DNA of 64,000 nt from Segatella baroniae B14 (GTDB taxonomy: Bacteria; Bacteroidota; Bacteroidia; Bacteroidales; Bacteroidaceae). The translations under genes were made by a program, and so were the position numbers. The stretch's first letter is position 1. The number at the start of each line of letters is the position of its first letter. Below the pieces are notes generated by a model. The model was not told where the DNA came from. It ran no database searches and worked only from the letters and a program-made list of their open reading frames with translations. The stretch spans positions 2,421,001 through 2,485,000 of the forward strand of contig NZ_CP091799.1 in NCBI RefSeq assembly GCF_022024235.1, given 5' to 3'. Positions 40,176 through 47,682 of this stretch are shown here, one piece after another.

Positions 40176-41245
40176 TGAAAAAAATTGCAATAAGTATTTT
40201 GGGCTTGGCTTTAAGCCTTGGTATAATGGCCAGTGAACCATGTTCGCCAGCCTATAGATTATTGAATCGTCTGAAGAAAATTCAGAAAAAAGGTATCATG
40301 ATAGGCCACCAGGATGATCCCGTATACGGACGAAATTGGAAATGGGATAGAGGACGTTCTGATGTCAAAGAGGTTTGTGGCGATTATCCAGCTATTATGG
40401 GGTTCGAATTAGGTGGTATCGAATTAGGAGAAACTGCTAATATCGACAACGTACCATTTGATAGAATGCGGGAAGAAATTTTAGCCCAGCATGAACGTGG
40501 AGGTGTTACAACGATAAGTTGGCATCCTTTTAATCCGGTTACAGAAAAAAATGCTTGGGACCCATCTGGAAATCCTGTTAAAGAAATACTTCCAGGAGGA
40601 TCACAGCATCAAAAATTTAATAAATGGTTGAAGATTGTTGCTGATTTTCTCAATTCTATTCAAACAGTTGATGGTGAAAAAGTTCCAATTCTTTTTCGTC
40701 CTTGGCATGAAATGGAAGGTACTTGGTTCTGGTGGGGATCTAAGGGCACTACAGTAGATGAGTATAAGCAGCTCTATATATATACGCATGATCAACTATT
40801 AAAACGGTATGCCTGCGATCAACTCTTGTGGGGGTATTCACCAAATTCTGGTGGTGCAGACTATTTGAAATATTATCCTGGAACTCAATATGTCGATTTA
40901 ATAGGTGTCGACCTGTATGATTTCAATAAAGATAATGATGTGTATATTAAAAATCTCAAACATGATTTGGAAGCACTAAAAGATATAGCAATAACGGAAA
41001 ATAAGTTGGTCGCATTGACAGAAACAGGAGCCCAAACATTACCAGACTCAACATGGTTTACGCATGTGTTTTGGCCGGTAGCCAAAGAATATCCAATTAG
41101 TTATGTGTTGTTTTGGCGTAATGCGTGGGACAATCCAAAAGAACTATATATTGCTGCACCAGGCCTTGTTGTAGCTTCTGATTTTAAGCATTTTGCTAAG
41201 GAAAAGAAAACATTGTTTGTTAAAAATATAAAGAAAATAAAATAA
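40172..41245 (+). CDS. GH26 beta-mannanase (mannobiose-forming type)
   Basis: 357 residues with a signal peptide (MMKKIAISILGLALSLGIMAS; the second Met at 40175 is an equally good start). A compact GH26 barrel: MIGHQDDPVYGRNW, GFELGGIELG, TISWHPFNP, acid/base Glu180 in FRPWHEMEGTWFWWG and nucleophile Glu284 in ALTETGAQT. GH26 enzymes at this locus position in Bacteroides release mannobiose, feeding the epimerase/phosphorylase pathway encoded directly downstream. Overlaps the esterase gene by 4 bp and precedes the GH130 gene by 7 bp. Confidence 0.95.
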   Translation: MMKKIAISILGLALSLGIMASEPCSPAYRLLNRLKKIQKKGIMIGHQDDPVYGRNWKWDRGRSDVKEVCGDYPAIMGFELGGIELGETANIDNVPFDRMREEILAQHERGGVTTISWHPFNPVTEKNAWDPSGNPVKEILPGGSQHQKFNKWLKIVADFLNSIQTVDGEKVPILFRPWHEMEGTWFWWGSKGTTVDEYKQLYIYTHDQLLKRYACDQLLWGYSPNSGGADYLKYYPGTQYVDLIGVDLYDFNKDNDVYIKNLKHDLEALKDIAITENKLVALTETGAQTLPDSTWFTHVFWPVAKEYPISYVLFWRNAWDNPKELYIAAPGLVVASDFKHFAKEKKTLFVKNIKKIK

Positions 41246-41252
41246 ATAGCGT

Positions 41253-42424
41253 ATGGAACAATTTTCAGAAAAAATTGCCGTTCTTCGTCAGCATCATGAA
41301 GAGTTACTTACTCGGAAAAATATAGCAGAGAGGTGGGGTAATGGAATTTATACTCGCTATCGATATCCAATACTTACAGCAGAACATACTCCATTAGAAT
41401 GGAGATATGATTTTAGTAAGAAAGATAATCCATATCTGATGCAACGTATTATGATGAATGCTACTCTTAATAGTGGAGCCATTAAATGGAATGGAAAGTA
41501 TTTGTTGGTTGTACGTGTGGAAGGTGCTGATCGAAAAAGTTTCTTTGCTATTGCAGAGAGTCCTAACGGAGTTGATAACTTTAGATTTTGGGATGAGCCA
41601 ATATCAATGCCAGAAGATGTAATACCTGCACGAATGTTTATGATATGCGCCTAACGCTTCATGAAGATGGTTGGATTTATGGTGTTTTCTGTGCTGAGCG
41701 TCATGATGATAATCATCCGGAAGATTTGAGCGCAGCTACCGCTACTGCAGGTATAGCTCGTACGAAGGATTTAAAAACTTGGGAACGGCTTCCTGATTTG
41801 AAAGCAAAAAGTCAGCAGCGTAATGTAGTACTTCATCCAGAGTTTGTAGATGGAATGTATGCTTTCTATACTCGTCCACAAGATGATTTTATTAATGCTG
41901 GCTCTGGTGGTGGTATCGGGTGGGCGCTTGTTGATGACATTACTCATGCTGAGATTAAAGAAGAAAAGATTATAAATATGCGCCATTATCATACCATTAT
42001 GGAGGTGAAAAATGGCGAGGGACCTCAACCTATCAAGACTCCTAAGGGATGGCTACATTTGGCACATGGTGTGCGTGGTTGTGCTTCTGGTTTGCGTTAT
42101 GTACTTTATATGTATATGACAGCCCTTGATGATCCTACACATGTAATCGCTCAGCCTGGTGGATATTTTATCGTACCTCAGGGGGAAGAGTATATTGGTG
42201 ATGTTATGAATGTAACATTCTCTAATGGTTGGATTGCTGACGAAGATGGTAAGGTTTTTATCTATTATGCTAGTTCTGATACGCGTATGCATGTTGCAAC
42301 ATCTACTGTTGAAAAATTAATAGATTATTGCATGAATACACCAGAGGACGGATTCACTACAGCTGCTAGTGTAGGAAATATCAAGGCTTTGGTTGTCAAG
42401 AATAAGAAGATTATTAATCAGTAA
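41253..42424 (+). pseudogene. 4-O-beta-D-mannosyl-D-glucose phosphorylase (GH130), one-base frameshift
   Basis: The two halves (41253-41654 and 41645-42424, in different frames) together give a full GH130_1 protein of about 390 residues, cytoplasmic. The enzyme phosphorolyses mannosylglucose to mannose-1-phosphate and glucose. The break is at 41628-41634: CCTGCACGAATG codes for [13 protein letters not shown], while adding one A (CCTGCAACGAATG) restores [17 protein letters not shown], the family motif. The upstream half has YDFSKKDNPYLMQR and the downstream half [10 protein letters not shown] and [20 protein letters not shown]. No slippery site is present, so this is either a real loss of function or a sequencing error. 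The neighbours in the pathway are intact. Confidence 0.88.
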
Positions 42425-42445
42425 TACCTAAAAGAAAAACATATT

Positions 42446-43789
42446 ATGGTTCGTCTTAAAGAAAAAATAGGCTATGCTTTGGGCGATGCAGCCGCAGGTG
42501 GCATTACTTGGAAAATTATGTCAATCGCATTCCCATTGTTTTTTACCAATGTGTATGGTTTGACTTTTGCAGATGCTGCAGCTCTTATGCTTGTTGCTCG
42601 TATGTTTGATGTGGTTACCGACCCGTTGATGGGGGCTTTGGCTGATCGCACGCAGTCTCGTTTCGGAACGTATCGCCCCTGGCTTATATTTGGAGCAATT
42701 CCTTTCGGATTGATTTTTGCCCTTCTATTATACACACCAGACTTTGGCCCTGTAGGTAAACGTATTTGGGCTTATTCTTTCTATCTGTTGATGATGGCCA
42801 TTTATACTGCAGTTAATGTTCCTTATGGTTCTCTTTTAGGAGTTATGACCGATGATGATAATGAAAAAAATCAGTTCTCTTCTTTTCGTATGGTAGGTGC
42901 TTATGCCATGGGATTTGTTACTCTGTTGTCTTTTCCTTATCTTCAGAAATTTGTTGGGGGAACAAGCCAACATCAATATGCAGTGCTTGGTGTTTTCTTT
43001 GGTTTTATAGCTGCTGTTGGTACGTTAACATGTGGTCTGCTTACTAAAGAGCGACTGAAGCCTGTACGTGCAGAAAAGTTCTCTTTTAAGCAGTTTGGTG
43101 ATTTGTTTAGAAACAAACCATGGATCTATCTTACACTGATAGGTATTTGTACCAATTTCTTTAACGGTTTCCGTTATGCTGTGGCAGGTTATCTTTTTGA
43201 ATATTGTTTGAAAGGTGATGTTACGGTAAGTGGGTTCATTATTAATTATACGGTATTTATGACCTTTGGTGAACTTACTTGTATGGTTTTTGGTGGTATA
43301 TCTCCTATATTTACCAAGTGGGTGGGATCTAAGAAAAAAGCTTTTACTGTGGCAGCTATTATTTGTGCTGTTACTTCTGTAGCATTTTTCTTTGTGCCTA
43401 TGCATTCTTCTTATATTTGGTTAATGGTAGGTATTGTTATATTGACTTCTATAGGTGTAGGACTTTATTCTCCATTGTTATGGTCTATGTATGCTGATGT
43501 TGCTGATTATGCAACCGAAAAGAACGGAACATCGTCTACAGGGTTAATATTTTCATCAGGTACGATGGCACAAAAATTTGGTACAGCTATCTCGGGTTCG
43601 TTAGTAGCTTTGTTCTTAGGTTTGGCTGGTGCTAGTATGATTACTGATTCTACGGGAAACTCTATAGTAGATCCTACATCTATTACAGACTCTGTTCTCT
43701 CTATGGTATGGTCTTTATTTTCGCTGTTCCCTGCTGCTATTGTGGTGATCATGCTTCTTTTAACTTATAAGTATCCTATTAATAAATAA
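42446..43789 (+). CDS. GPH-family sugar:cation symporter (mannobiose permease)
   Basis: 447 residues, about 12 membrane segments, inner membrane. The MelB/GPH signature is clear: ARMFDVVTDPLMGALADRTQSRFGTYRPW, with the first conserved loop KIGYALGDAAAGG at the N-terminus. It should import mannobiose or similar disaccharides with Na+ or H+. Lies between the GH130 and epimerase genes in the same position as the sodium/sugar symporter gene of the Bacteroides fragilis mannobiose cluster. Separated by 21 bp and 2 bp from its neighbours. Confidence 0.92.
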   Translation: MVRLKEKIGYALGDAAAGGITWKIMSIAFPLFFTNVYGLTFADAAALMLVARMFDVVTDPLMGALADRTQSRFGTYRPWLIFGAIPFGLIFALLLYTPDFGPVGKRIWAYSFYLLMMAIYTAVNVPYGSLLGVMTDDDNEKNQFSSFRMVGAYAMGFVTLLSFPYLQKFVGGTSQHQYAVLGVFFGFIAAVGTLTCGLLTKERLKPVRAEKFSFKQFGDLFRNKPWIYLTLIGICTNFFNGFRYAVAGYLFEYCLKGDVTVSGFIINYTVFMTFGELTCMVFGGISPIFTKWVGSKKKAFTVAAIICAVTSVAFFFVPMHSSYIWLMVGIVILTSIGVGLYSPLLWSMYADVADYATEKNGTSSTGLIFSSGTMAQKFGTAISGSLVALFLGLAGASMITDSTGNSIVDPTSITDSVLSMVWSLFSLFPAAIVVIMLLLTYKYPINK

Positions 43790-43791
43790 GT

Positions 43792-45012
43792 ATGTTACAA
43801 GATGTCATATTACGTATGAAATCAGAGGTGAAGGATGTGCTCCAGAGTAATATCCTTCCTTTTTGGTTAAACAAAATGGTAGACTATGAACATGGAGGCT
43901 TTTACGGTCAGATGACAGGTGAAGGTGTTTTAAATACTACGGCTAATAAAGGAGGAATTTTAAATGCCCGTATACTATGGTCTTTTTCTGCTGCTTATCG
44001 TGTTTTGGGGAATCCTGAATATTTGAAGGCTGCTACCCGTGCAAAAGATTATATCCTAACCTATTTCATAGATCGTGAGTTTGGTGGTACATATTGGGAG
44101 TTAGATTATTTGGGTAATCCTGTTGATACCAAAAAACAATTTTATGCGATAGGTTTTATGATATATGGGCTTTCTGAGTATGCCCGTGCTACACAAAATG
44201 TAGCAGGTATGGAAGCTCAAAGTAAAGAGGCTTTAGATTATGCCATCCAGTTGTTCGAGTGTATAGAAGAACATTCTTTTGATGCGGTAAACAATGGGTA
44301 TATTGAAGCTCAGACCCGTGACTGGAAAGAAATAGCTGATATGCGCCTTTCTGAGTTAGACGCCAATTATCCAAAGTCTCAAAATACTCATCTTCATATC
44401 ATCGAATCATACACTAATCTTTATCGTATCTGGAAAGATATTAGATTAGAAAAAGCACTACGTAATCTGATTACTATCTTTACAGATAAAATACTTAATC
44501 CACAGACTTACCACCTTGATTTGTTTTTTGGTATGGATTGGACACGTGGTGCTGGCCATTTAGAGAGTTATGGTCATGATATTGAGTGTTCATGGTTAAT
44601 GCATGAAGCAGCTTTGATCTTAGATGATAAAAGGGTTCTTGCCTTCGTGGAACCGATTGTTCGTAAGGTCGCTCAGGCTAGTGAGAAAGGGCTCAATGAA
44701 GATGGCTCGATGACGCATGAAACTAATCTTGATACTGGTTATGTTGATGCTAATCGCCACTGGTGGGTACAAGCAGAAAATGTTGTAGGTTGGGTTAATA
44801 TTTTTCAGTATTTCCATGAAGAATCCGCATTGAATAAAGCTATACGAGGTTGGCAGTACATTAAAGATCATCTTATAGACTATACGTTAGGCGAATGGTA
44901 CTGGTCTTGTGATGCCGAAGGTAATATTAATCGTAAAGACGATCATGCTGGTTTCTGGAAATGTCCGTATCATAACAGTAGAATGTGTATAGAAATATTG
45001 GAACGCTTATGA
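43792..45012 (+). CDS. Mannobiose (cellobiose-type) 2-epimerase, AGE family
   Basis: 406 residues, no signal peptide, cytoplasmic. An (alpha/alpha)6 barrel with the AGE/cellobiose 2-epimerase motifs GGFYGQM, GGTYWELD, TQNTHLHIIESYTNLYR-like (SQNTHLHIIESYTNLYR here), GHDIECSWLMHEAA with a catalytic-type His and CPYHNSRMCIEI with the second His. It isomerises beta-1,4-mannobiose to mannosyl-glucose, the substrate of the GH130 enzyme. The cluster order makes the mannobiose role much more likely than cellobiose. Its stop overlaps the AraC gene start (ATGA). Confidence 0.92.
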   Translation: MLQDVILRMKSEVKDVLQSNILPFWLNKMVDYEHGGFYGQMTGEGVLNTTANKGGILNARILWSFSAAYRVLGNPEYLKAATRAKDYILTYFIDREFGGTYWELDYLGNPVDTKKQFYAIGFMIYGLSEYARATQNVAGMEAQSKEALDYAIQLFECIEEHSFDAVNNGYIEAQTRDWKEIADMRLSELDANYPKSQNTHLHIIESYTNLYRIWKDIRLEKALRNLITIFTDKILNPQTYHLDLFFGMDWTRGAGHLESYGHDIECSWLMHEAALILDDKRVLAFVEPIVRKVAQASEKGLNEDGSMTHETNLDTGYVDANRHWWVQAENVVGWVNIFQYFHEESALNKAIRGWQYIKDHLIDYTLGEWYWSCDAEGNINRKDDHAGFWKCPYHNSRMCIEILERL

Positions 45013-45905
45013 GTGAAGTATTACATGAAATAACTCCTTTGATGGATAAAGATGCTCTGTATATTGCTGATCGCCATAAAAAGGAATTTGCATATCCTAT
45101 CCATAATCATGAGGCTTATGAACTAAATTTTGTTGAGCATGGAGCTGGTGTTCGTCGTATAGTGGGCGACAGTAGTGAAGTGATTGGTGATTATGACTTA
45201 GTCTTGATTACGAGTCCTGAACTGGAACACGTATGGGAGCAAAATGGTTGTAAATGCGAAAATGTGCGTGAGATAACGATACAATTCTGTTTTGGAATGG
45301 TAAATGAGGATAGTGATGATTTCTTTTCCAAAAATCCATTTTCCAGTATCCGTCATATGATGCATGAAGCAAGAAAAGGACTTGCTTTCCCTCTTAATGC
45401 TATCATGAAGGTATATGATAAATTGGATCGTCTTAGTCAGATTCAGGATCGTTTTACGGCATTGATAGAATTTCTACAGATATTGAATATATTATCTTTA
45501 TCCGAGGGTGCCTATACTTTGGCCACTACTAGCTATGCAAAAGTAAAAGTGGAAGATGATAGTAGAAGAATCTTAAAAGTAAAAAATTATATTAGCGAGC
45601 ATTATATGGAGGAAATCAAACTGAGCACGATAGCGAATATTGCAAATATGAGCGATAGTGCTTTTAGTAGATTTTTTAAACTTCATACAGGTAAAACCCT
45701 AAGTGATTATATTATTGATATTCGAATGGGATATGCTACTCGTAAGTTGATAGATACGAATGAAAGTGTTTCTGAAATCAGTTTTGCTTGTGGATATAAT
45801 AACTTAAGTAATTTTAATCGTCTTTTTAAACGGAAAAAAGGCTGTTCTCCTACTAAATTCAGGGAAGAATATAAAAAAATTAGGTTCATCAGACAAATGA
45901 CGTGA
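45009..45905 (+). CDS. AraC-family regulator of the mannan locus, C-terminus altered by an insertion sequence
   Basis: 298 residues from the ATG at 45009 that overlaps the epimerase stop; this start is preferred to an upstream one inside the epimerase gene. The N-terminal cupin-like sensor (FAYPIHNHEAYELNFVEHGAG, about 25-110) and C-terminal AraC domain (about 195-292: LSTIANIANMSDSAFSRFFK and VSEISFACGYNNLSNFNRLFK) are intact. The last residues RFIRQMT and the stop are encoded by the insertion-sequence end; removing the element would give a protein ending KKIKIII. Both helix-turn-helix units are complete, so function is probably kept. As the last gene of the operon that it probably activates, it would be positively autoregulated. 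Confidence 0.88.
   Translation: MSEVLHEITPLMDKDALYIADRHKKEFAYPIHNHEAYELNFVEHGAGVRRIVGDSSEVIGDYDLVLITSPELEHVWEQNGCKCENVREITIQFCFGMVNEDSDDFFSKNPFSSIRHMMHEARKGLAFPLNAIMKVYDKLDRLSQIQDRFTALIEFLQILNILSLSEGAYTLATTSYAKVKVEDDSRRILKVKNYISEHYMEEIKLSTIANIANMSDSAFSRFFKLHTGKTLSDYIIDIRMGYATRKLIDTNESVSEISFACGYNNLSNFNRLFKRKKGCSPTKFREEYKKIRFIRQMT
45875..45882 (+). repeat. 8-bp target-site duplication, left copy
   Basis: AAAAATTA directly abuts the left terminal inverted repeat and recurs at 47195-47202. Eight bases is the usual duplication length of ISL3-family elements. Confidence 0.9.
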
Positions 45906-45907
45906 TG
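45883..45907 (+). repeat. Left terminal inverted repeat of the insertion sequence
   Basis: 25 bp beginning GGTTCATCAGACAAATGACG; the exact reverse complement is at 47170-47194. Confidence 0.95.
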
Positions 45908-45943
45908 TTAAATTGAATTGAAAAGAAATAGCTGGAAAATTCA

Positions 45944-45951
45944 TATCTTTG
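45944..45951 (+). promoter_or_regulatory. -7 box TATCTTTG of the transposase promoter
   Basis: Exact TAnnTTTG match 22 bp before the transposase ATG, inside the element; no good -33 box. Confidence 0.5.
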
Positions 45952-45973
45952 TAGCGACCAAACTATAAATGAC

Positions 45974-47188
45974 ATGATAAATTCCAGCTTCCTGTTTTTC
46001 GCATTCGGCATCAATGGATTCCAATGCAACAGTTTCAGCCACAAAGATAGCCAAATAGTTTTGAATATCCAAAAGCGAATGGACAAAATGCGCTGTCCAT
46101 GTTGTAAGAGTCGTCATATTATTCGTAATGGTTATGTATGGCGCGACTTCAAGACTGTCCCGATAGGTCATATTCCAGTAGTCCTTCATACAAAGATTCA
46201 ACGTATAAAGTGCAAGGATTGCGGTTGTGACATGCAGGAGGAGATCCACTTTGCTCATGGTAAGCGCACCTATACTGCTCGTTTGGAGAACCTTGTAGTG
46301 GACCTGCTTGATATTGCAACCATCAAATCGGTGGCAGAATACCTCCATCTGACATGGGATACTGTAAAGGACATTCATAAACGTCGTCTGAAATCCAGGT
46401 ATGGTAATCCGAACATACGGAATGTAAAGAGCATAGGAATAGATGAGTTCGCAGTACGTAAAGGACATGTATACAAGACTATTGTCGTGGATTTGGAGAC
46501 AGGCAGGATTATATATGTGGGAGACGGTAAGGGTGTAGATGCCCTGAAAGGTTTCTGGCGCAAGGTAGACCATTATGGGGTTGTCATTGAGCATATAGCT
46601 ACAGATTTATCAAAGGCCTTCATTGCTTCTGTGATGGAACATGCACCGCTTGCCGTACATGTGTTTGACCATTTCCATGTTGTAAAGCTCATGAATGATG
46701 CGATAGACAAACTTAGAAGCAGGATGTACCATGAGGAGAAGGATCTCAATAGACGGAAGGTCATAAAGGGTATGAGATGGCTGTTGCTCTGTAATGGTAA
46801 GGACATCTATGATGACAAACACAAGGAGAGACTTGAGAATGCCCTAGCCATGAACAAACCTCTTGCACAGGCGTACTATTTAAAGGAGAGCATGAGGGAA
46901 ATATGGATGCAAGTCACTAAAACTCATGCAGAATCTTTCCTAGACGAATGGATCAGACAAGCCAGGAGTACTAAAGTATCACTGATAGAAAAGGTGGCAA
47001 ATACTATTGCTGCATATCGATCCGGCATCCTAGCATGGTACGACTGTCACATATCTACTGCTAAAGTCGAAGGTATCAATAATAAGATCAAAGTACTCAA
47101 AAGAAATGCATACGGATTCAGGGATGATAAGTACTTTGAACTTAGACTCTATGCCTTACACGACAGACGCATCACGTCATTTGTCTGA
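45974..47188 (+). CDS. ISL3-family transposase
   Basis: 404 residues. An N-terminal zinc-binding region (CPCC at 41-44 and CKDCGC at 80-85) precedes the DDE catalytic core: Asp157 in GIDEFAVRKGHVYKT, Asp211 in IATDLSKAF, the FDHFHVVKLMNDAIDKLR block and Glu366 in AKVEGINNKIKVLKRNAYGF. This set is diagnostic of ISL3. The gene reads through into the right inverted repeat and ends at 47188. Its codon use is noticeably different from the neighbouring PUL genes (more GC-ending codons), in line with a mobile origin. Confidence 0.93.
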   Translation: MINSSFLFFAFGINGFQCNSFSHKDSQIVLNIQKRMDKMRCPCCKSRHIIRNGYVWRDFKTVPIGHIPVVLHTKIQRIKCKDCGCDMQEEIHFAHGKRTYTARLENLVVDLLDIATIKSVAEYLHLTWDTVKDIHKRRLKSRYGNPNIRNVKSIGIDEFAVRKGHVYKTIVVDLETGRIIYVGDGKGVDALKGFWRKVDHYGVVIEHIATDLSKAFIASVMEHAPLAVHVFDHFHVVKLMNDAIDKLRSRMYHEEKDLNRRKVIKGMRWLLLCNGKDIYDDKHKERLENALAMNKPLAQAYYLKESMREIWMQVTKTHAESFLDEWIRQARSTKVSLIEKVANTIAAYRSGILAWYDCHISTAKVEGINNKIKVLKRNAYGFRDDKYFELRLYALHDRRITSFV

Positions 47189-47194
47189 TGAACC
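47170..47194 (-). repeat. Right terminal inverted repeat of the insertion sequence
   Basis: Perfect 25-bp reverse complement of 45883-45907; overlaps the last codons of the transposase. Confidence 0.95.
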
Positions 47195-47202
47195 AAAAAT
47201 TA
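47195..47202 (+). repeat. 8-bp target-site duplication, right copy
   Basis: AAAAATTA, identical to 45875-45882. Confidence 0.9.
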
Positions 47203-47492
47203 AAATTATTATCTGATCTGTTATTCTTGTGTTTCGTTACTTGAATAGTGCAATATAAGGCAAATTAAGTGTTTGCATGAAACTTATTTAAACAGATACT
47301 TTTTGTCTTATTTTTGTAGATTTTCAATAAGCGGATTGTAGAGATAATATTTTTTTGAAAGTTCATAATTTCTATTGAAAATTTTATCAATGGTTAATAG
47401 TAGCTGATACTTACAATTTTGTAGGATTTTAAAATGAAGTAAAAATAAGTGTAAAATAATACTTATTATATAGATTATTAGATAGGTGTAAA

Positions 47493-47522
47493 AGTATCAT
47501 GTTCTATCAAAATAGTATTATT
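47493..47522 (+). promoter_or_regulatory. Mannan-locus operator upstream of the second susC
   Basis: Direct repeats AGTATCATG (47493-47501) and AGTATTATT (47514-47522), 21 bp apart, the nearer ending 19 bp before the -7 box. A further AGTGTAAAA at 47448 and an AATAAGT/ACTTATT inverted pair (47444-47450, 47461-47467) lie upstream. The remainder of the 47203-47492 gap is AT-rich and holds no gene. Confidence 0.55.
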
Positions 47523-47541
47523 CATGTGGCACCTTTTTTTA

Positions 47542-47549
47542 TATTTTTG
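47542..47549 (+). promoter_or_regulatory. -7 box TATTTTTG of the second susC operon
   Basis: Exact TAnnTTTG match; transcription near 47556 would leave a leader of about 127 bases before the ATG at 47683. Confidence 0.6.
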
Positions 47550-47682
47550 CAATATGTAATATCGAAAACATTTATTTAAAGAGTACCATGAATTACTAAG
47601 ATAAAATCAGAAGAATTAATATTAAAATAATAGCTAATCCCAATATCATGAAGCTAATAATTAAAAACCAGAACTAAGCAAT

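Larger units (their letters stand above)
45883..47194 (+). mobile_element. ISL3-family insertion sequence, complete (1312 bp)
   Basis: Bounded by perfect 25-bp terminal inverted repeats and an 8-bp direct target duplication, with one intact transposase gene of normal length. Nothing is degraded, so insertion looks recent. It sits at the very end of the AraC gene and upstream of the operator-promoter of the second susC operon, which remains outside it. Confidence 0.95.

Noticed and set aside
41628..41654. Programmed frameshifting in the GH130 gene
   Set aside because: No X XXY YYZ heptamer or homopolymer run at the break; a simple one-base loss explains it.
45009..45905. Mannan AraC regulator as a pseudogene destroyed by the insertion sequence
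   Set aside because: Only the last few residues come from the element; both helix-turn-helix units and the sensor domain are intact.
45941..46594. Open frame of 217 codons antisense to the transposase
   Set aside because: No recognisable domain, and it spans the region coding the transposase zinc-binding and DDE motifs on the other strand.
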